64,000 bases of DNA, from assembly GCF_030272615.1 (NCBI RefSeq), contig NC_081413.1, positions 446,380,538 to 446,444,537 on the forward strand, in the 5' to 3' direction. The notes under the pieces were generated by a model. It had not been told where the DNA came from and searched no databases. It saw only the letters and a list, made by a program, of their open reading frames with translations. Numbering within the stretch: the stretch's first letter is position 1; the number at the start of each line of letters is the position of its first letter. Of this stretch, positions 58,682 through 64,000 are shown piece after piece. The DNA is from Cryptomeria japonica (lineage: Eukaryota > Streptophyta > Pinopsida > Cupressales > Cupressaceae). Position numbers and translations under genes: made by a program.

Positions 58682-59388
58682 TGATAGTTGCTTGATTTTT
58701 GTGGCAGATCTTATTTTCAATTTACAGGCTAGTTCATGTGCTTAATTCCACATTTCTAGTTCATTTGGGTTCTTTTCCAATCAGTTATTGCTTTCGGATG
58801 ATTGTTTTTGGGTTATGGGAGAGTTCTTGTGCTTACTGGTTGGTTTTCCTTCATTACTGGAATGATTCTTGGCATGTGGATCTATCTTGGGTCATGTCCG
58901 ACGTTCTTTGGTGTGTGGCCAACCTTCCCGTTGAACCGCACTTTGTGGTTGTTATTTTCCAGAAAGATTCCTTTAATTCTTAGGGAAGACCTAATTACAC
59001 GTTTCATTTTCCTGCATTGGTAAATGCAATCTTATGAGGCTAACCCGAATATGTTCTGGTAGGTATAAATATAACATTATGTAATCATTTGTAGGGGTAG
59101 AGAAAGTAGATTTGAAAATAAGGATTGATATTTACATTTTGTGATCTGGTTGATTCTTAGAGTCCCAATTGGACTATAACTAGCTAATAGCTTGCATGTA
59201 ACCAGTTAATTGATGGATGTTCTTTGATGATTATATGATGATAGTTGGATGATTTCTGAAAGTTCTAAGGCAATAATACGATCTATTTATATGATCTTGT
59301 TATGCATTCTTGCTACTTTTGTTGTGTTACTTTTTCTACATAAGCCAATTGATTCTCTTTGAGGGTTTTACCGATTATGGTTGCATTA
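58682..59388 (+). repeat. 3' LTR of element J
   Basis: TGATAGTTGCTTG to TTGCATTA (CA end mutated). The purine-rich GGGAGACAAAGGC lies just upstream. Confidence 0.8.
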
Positions 59389-59616
59389 GGACAAAATCAA
59401 CTCCTAAGAAAGTTTATATTGGCACAAAAATCAGTCCAAAAATTAGGTCTATGTTAGTGGCTCTATTGAGGAAATACAAACATGTTTTCTCTTGGTCATA
59501 TGATGACCTAAAATCCTATAGGGAAGATTTGTTCCAACATGATATTCCTTTGAATCCTAGTGCAAAACCCTTTAGGCAGAAACATTGATCTATCAATCCA
59601 GTCCTTAGACCTAAGA
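59389..59616 (+). pseudogene. Fragment I: gypsy RT N-terminus
   Basis: RTKSTPKKVYIGTKISPKI, LLRKYKHVFSWSYDDLKSYR and DLFQHDIPLNPSAKPFRQKH correspond to the RT start of C. The sequence stops at 59616, where the LTR of K begins. With 39688-40717 it gives the order protease, RNase H, RT. Confidence 0.85.
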
Positions 59617-62077
59617 TGTTGGCATATGATCATTTTATCTTAACTAGTAATTGTGTGTTTGCTTGATGCAACCGGTACATGTTTGCTTTGTAAAGAGACT
59701 ATATTGTTGTATGTTATCATTGATAGAAAATATGTTTCTACAATCATCTTAGTTCTATAGTTTAGTTGGCAAGGCTTAACCAGTAAGCAGAGATAGTTTT
59801 TATTAGAACTCATAATTAGGACTTTAACAGGTAAGAGATAGACAATTATATGTTGACAACTGGTACAGGAAATCTATGAAGAATGGGATGATGCGGTTTT
59901 GTATAAATAATGAAGGTTGGTAGATGACGTTATGTTCATGCTCGCATGTGTAGATTCGATCAAGTGAATGAGATTTGATTGACAAACTAGGTATTCTGAC
60001 TGAGACTTAACCGGTAGTAATGCAAATCACTCAGATCAGTAAAATGACATAGAATTGGATTTGTTATGTCAGTGGTCGACAGAACTAAAGTGTGCAATAT
60101 AGGATTGACTAGATGCATTGAACCTAGGGAATTGTTACAAGGTTATAGCCAACCTAATAATATTTTTAAAATGTGTGATGAGTTATGAAGGCATATATGA
60201 GTATGAGCTTGAATGTGTAAGGATTGATTAGAGAATTTTGTATTTTTGATAGTGCGGTGATTGGAGGATTTTAGATATGAAGTATATGTGATATTGTAAT
60301 GTTTTGAAGTAGATCTTACTAGACACTAAAGGTGTTATGTTGAGATCATTTGAACTTGTTGTCTCCCTAAAAGTTGTAGGAAGAAAATCCTCTCACAAGG
60401 TCACTCCTAACAGGCTGCAGTCGGATCCTAATAGGTTTGATCATTAAATCCTCTAACCAGGTGACACATTAACTTGTGTTTGCAAGTCCCAGTAACTTGG
60501 GTAGCTCCTAATAGGGCTAGTACTCACAAGCCTTATTCTATAGCTCTTAACCAAGCTTAGACACTCCTAATAGGGTGTGCCCCTAACCAGGTGTTGTAAA
60601 CCTTAACCGGTCAGATCTCTATACTACAGATAGTGGATCTTTGTGGGTACCAACTCCCACCATGGTTTTCCCCATTTGGGTTTTCCACGTATAATCTCTT
60701 GTGTCATATTGTTTCTTCTTTATGTGGTGATTGCATACTTGGTTTTATTTCTTATATGCCTATTGATTTTTAAGTTGGTAAAATTGATAATCAGATTTGT
60801 ATTGTTTTTACTTTCACTGATTCACCCCCTCTCAGTGCCTTATAAGTTCATCAATTGGTATCAGAGACAAACTTCCTTAAGGCCTAACCACTTGGAAGGG
60901 ATCTCTAATCCTAAGGCAAATATGGGGGAAGGAATGACTTATTGAGAGATGGCTAAGGAACTTGCAGAAACCAAGGAAGATCTAGAAACCCTAAGAGGCA
61001 AGTATAAGACATCACTAACTAAAAGGAAACAATTGACCGAACAATATTGTGAGATTAATTGAAAGCATCTCTTTTGATGGAGAAAGCATAGATGCATTGG
61101 TTGAGGAAGTGGAGAAACTAAATGGTGAGAAACTTTACCTGAGGAGAGAGCTTTAAGCCCTTGCAATCGGGATGAGTCAAGAACTTGAAGCTATGAGGGT
61201 AGTTGAAAACAAGATCAAAGAGAAAGATCATGAGATCTATAAGATAAATCAGGAAAATGGCACTCTATATGCACACTGGCTTGAGGAGAAAGAAGAGAAA
61301 GAAGAAATCAAAGTGGATCTTGATATGGAAATGTCTGTTAGAGAGACTCTTATGAAGCAAAATGAAGATCTTACTAAAGAGCTTGTAGAAGCTAAGCTTG
61401 CAAAATTCAAAAAGAGTTCTACTATGTTGGATGAATAGATCTAATCTCATAGGATGAATGGTGATACATTTGGGTTAGGATATAATACATTTGAGAAAGG
61501 GGAACCTTTTGGTACCAAGAGAAACATGCATGAAGGTAAAACAAATCCTAAGGCTCAGAAACCTATTGGTAAGAATGCTTACAAACCTGTTTGTTTTAAT
61601 TGTCATAAACCAGGACATACTACTAATGTTTGTAGAAGTAGATCCAATATTAATACTGGTTATAGACCTAATACTAGATATGTGCCTAGAAAATTTGAAG
61701 GTTACTATTATACATGCAACATGTATGGGCATAGATCTATCGAATGCAAGTATGGAGATAATTATCCAACACCTCATATAAATCCAAGAATTGTTGGTGA
61801 TTGCAAAAGGAATTTCAATGACCAGAGAAGCACTAATTGGAAAAGACCCTATGTTAACTAAACTAGTCCTTATGAGATGGCGAAAATAATCAATGTGATT
61901 TGTTCAATCTACAACAATTATGGACATGTGGTAATGAATTTTAGAAGAAGGACATGTAGAGGCAATGTAGGACCATGGAGAGCATCTGGAATGGCATGTT
62001 ATCATTGTAACAAATTGGGACACATTGCTCAGTGTAGACACCTAAAAATGGTCAACGCTTGTGGAATCATACTTTAA
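59617..62077 (+). mobile_element. Element K: 5' part of a B-like LTR element
   Basis: LTR 59617-60853 (1237 bp, TGTTGGCATATG to AAGTTCATCA), PBS TGGTATCAGAGA at 60856-60867, and a gag-like zinc-knuckle ORF. The 3' end of the LTR has the CTGATTCACCCCCTCTCAGTG block of A, B and L. The rest of the element is replaced at about 62078 by unrelated LTR-like sequence. Confidence 0.8.
60921..62077 (+). pseudogene. Coiled-coil, zinc-knuckle gag-like ORF of K
   Basis: ATG at 60921 (MGEGMTY, then stop). EMAKELAETKEDLETLRGKY and 61172-61438 form a coiled coil. NGDTFGLGYNTFEKGEPFG is followed by the knuckles CFNCHKPGHTTNVC (intact), YYTCNMYGHRSIEC (first Cys lost) and CYHCNKLGHIAQC (one residue short). 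It has the same plan as B 47072-48057, including the conserved GDTxGLG junction. Stops and frameshifts are present. Confidence 0.75.
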
Positions 62078-64000
62078 CATTTGCGCATTGCCTTATTTTA
62101 GGGTTTTTGCATCGCATTAACATTTATCCTATGTTACGCACTTGGTCTTTATCATTTTCCAGCATCGATTCTTTCTTTTGCATTATTCATTTGTCTCACT
62201 TTCGAATTTGGTCTTGTCAATAACAATCTTTAATCATGATTTTGGTCGATCTTGTCAATCTCTTATCAACTTGTCAATCTCATCGTTTTGCGATCAATTT
62301 GTCATCGATCCTTGTCCTCTTCAATCATGTCAATTTGGATCAATTTGTCATTGTTCCTCAGTGCATTTATCAATCAAATCATTTATCAATTCAAAATCAT
62401 GATCAAATCGATTATTCAATCAGGACCTAATTGTCATCTTTGCATTTCTAATTCATCTTCTAGGGTTTCATGATTTAGTCATTTAACCTTGTTTGTCATT
62501 TCTCCCTCTAGGTTAAATAATTTATTTATTTATCCTAGGTCTTCTTGTCACAATTAAATGTTTATTTAATTGGCTAACTAATTCTTATATCTTCGTGAAT
62601 TAATTAATAAATGAAAAATTGTTAATTAAATCACTTAATTCCTAATTTCCACCTATTTTCTAATTTGTCAAATTCAATTTCCACCTAATTAATTTCTCTC
62701 TAGTTCTCCCTATTTTTGTGCTTTGGTGGAAGCATGAATTTCTCATGCGTCATACTTTTGGCATAGCAAGATGTCATAAGCTTCTAGTCCTCTAACCTTT
62801 GCATTGGCAATATGTCATAATTCATGACATAGAAGGTGTCATAACCTTCTTCTTTCCACTCAATTTTCCCATTTTGAAATCAATTGCCTCTAATATCAAT
62901 TTCATGCTAATCTTGTCTTTTCTCCAATTTATCTATGAATTGGATGAATTTCTTCAATCCTGATCTAATAATCACATTATCTAATAACCACTTTGTCGAA
63001 TCAATCACGCTTCGAGTATTCTTGAGCAATCATCTTGTCTACTTGCTTTCATATCATGATCATGCACTAGTAGGTGAGATCCACAACAAAGCTATTTGAA
63101 GAAGAAAGAACGACAATGGAGCTGCATGAAGGAGACAATCGAATCTGCATCTGGTTTGCTTAGTTTTTTTTAGTTTTGAATGTTTTGCTTTCATGTCTCT
63201 ATTGAGTGTAATTAGGATTGATCATTGCATTTGTTCTTTCGTGATTGAGCTAGATTAGTATTATGACTAATACCACTTGCTTTGATGATTTCTGATTTCC
63301 TAGCTTCATTAATTGGTGAACCTGATGTGAACTAACCCCCTAATCATGCTTTTGAGTGCTTTTGAGTTGATTTGCAGGTCAAAAACCCAAGAAATAGGGT
63401 AGTGCAGTGTTTTCTGGGAACTTCTGCGCCTGTGTCAAGCCTTCTGCGCCTGTGTCAGATATTCTGCGCCTGTGTCAAGGACATTTTGTGCCTGTGTCAG
63501 ACATTCTGCGCCTGTGTCAAGGACATTTTGTGCCTGTGTCAGACATTCTGCGCCTATGTAGGGCCAAAAACAGAGGTAAAAGATAGTGTTTTTCACTTGC
63601 AAATTGTTTTGCTTTTGCATTCTATTTCTGCTTTTTTGGTTTTGTTGGTACTGATTCTCTTTGTAGAACCTTGGCATACGCATGACAAAGACAACAAATG
63701 AAACTACTAACACATTTTTGTGCAGGTTCGATAGTCAAAGACTAAACATATCAAACTTGTGACTTGGGTTTTGCAGGTTGGCTTGGACTACAACTAAACT
63801 TTGTGTTTGCAATTAATTTTTAGGCACCTAGTGATTTCTAAATAGGATGGAATGAATTTATGTTTGATTTGATTGTTGATTTTGACATTGGAGTAGGAGA
63901 GTATGCTCTCATCCTTCTTAGGGTGATCAAAAATCCAGATCTTTGATACCATGCTCATGTCTTTGATTGTGTGTCACCTTTAGAGGGCCTGCCTTCCCGA
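62078..64000. other. Non-coding, LTR-like sequence
   Basis: No gene recognised. 62205-62400 has a degenerate TTGTCAATC/ATCAATTTGTC repeat, and 62510-62650 is AATTAATT-rich. At 63950 'gataccatg' resembles an initiator-Met PBS read on the minus strand, which could be the edge of another copia element beyond the window; too little is visible to call it. Confidence 0.45.
63421..63562 (+). repeat. 20-22-bp tandem repeat, seven units
   Basis: Units of the type CTTCTGCGCCTGTGTCAAGC, alternating with ACATTTTGTGCCTGTGTCAG in the second half. Seven copies: 63421, 63441, 63461, 63481, 63501 (22 bp), 63523 and 63543. It reads through in one frame as a Cys-rich repeat, but nothing supports translation. 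Confidence 0.9.

Larger units (their letters stand above)
40724..59388 (+). mobile_element. Element J: gag-protease-only gypsy element
   Basis: Two LTRs, 40724-41397 (674 bp) and 58682-59388 (707 bp), bound it. Its own length is only about 3.3 kb once nested element A is removed. PBS, gag and protease are present; RT, RNase H and integrase are absent, so it is a non-autonomous gypsy derivative. It interrupts fragment I between RNase H and RT. The expected 5-bp duplication is not clean (GGCAC against GGACA), because of decay or a misplaced edge. Confidence 0.75.

Noticed and set aside
63421-63562. CRISPR-like array
   Set aside because: Units are contiguous without unique spacers, and the context is a plant genome; it is a minisatellite.
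63372-63701. Cys-rich secreted peptide gene
   Set aside because: The Cys repeats are a direct translation of the 20-bp tandem repeat; no start context or homologue supports it.
1-64000. Single-copy host genes, tRNA, rRNA or organelle insertions
   Set aside because: No intron-exon gene structure, tRNA-like fold or plastid or mitochondrial gene sequence was recognised in any region.

Overview
This window looks like intergenic DNA from a large, repeat-choked plant nuclear genome. It is AT-rich and contains no tRNA, rRNA or convincing single-copy host gene. Nearly every coding trace belongs to Ty1/copia or Ty3/gypsy (Tat-like) LTR retrotransposons primed by plant-type tRNA sites. The deep nesting, decayed reading frames and very long elements suggest a gymnosperm such as a conifer; this is inference, and no marker gene proves it.

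Layout. 1-4502 is non-coding, with AT-rich LTR-like sequence and an array of alternating inverted repeats (2960-3995). 4503-7054 (+) is a decayed extra ORF (here called aORF) of unknown function. 7033-7738 is a piece of a copia-type LTR. 7739-22662 (-) is a decayed Tat-like gypsy element, C: LTR, PBS, gag, protease, an additional RNase H, RT, RNase H, integrase, a 1.2-kb repeat-bearing spacer and a truncated second aORF. A complete gag-protease-only copia element, D (16508-20709, TSD AGGTT), sits in the gag of C. 22663-39687 (-) is a second spacer-aORF block (H2). It is interrupted by a solo LTR, L (25079-26166, TSD CAAAG), and by G (27746-38851, TSD TTTCC), which is probably a 4.4-kb solo LTR that itself received a nearly complete copia element, E (30579-37305, TSD ACAAT).

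39688-59616 holds a plus-strand fragment (I) of a C-like gypsy element, split by J (40724-59388), a gag-protease-only gypsy element. J contains copia element A (41475-56790, minus strand), and the 3' LTR of A contains B (42291-48966, TSD GTTAG/GTTGG). B has full LTRs but no pol; it carries a zinc-knuckle gag-like ORF and a ~1000-codon aORF. K (59617 to about 62077) is the 5' half of a B-like element. 62078-64000 is LTR-like non-coding DNA with a 20-22-bp tandem repeat.

How the parts relate. E and D share LTRs, gag and 3' UTR, so E looks like the autonomous partner of D. B and K resemble the C-terminal part of the gag of A and may have depended on A-like elements. The recurring theme is an uncharacterised aORF (N-terminal globular part, basic linker, C-terminal coiled coil) in at least three places and possibly in two LTR superfamilies. 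With the RNase H domain placed upstream of RT in the gypsy copies, it is the best candidate here for undescribed biology.
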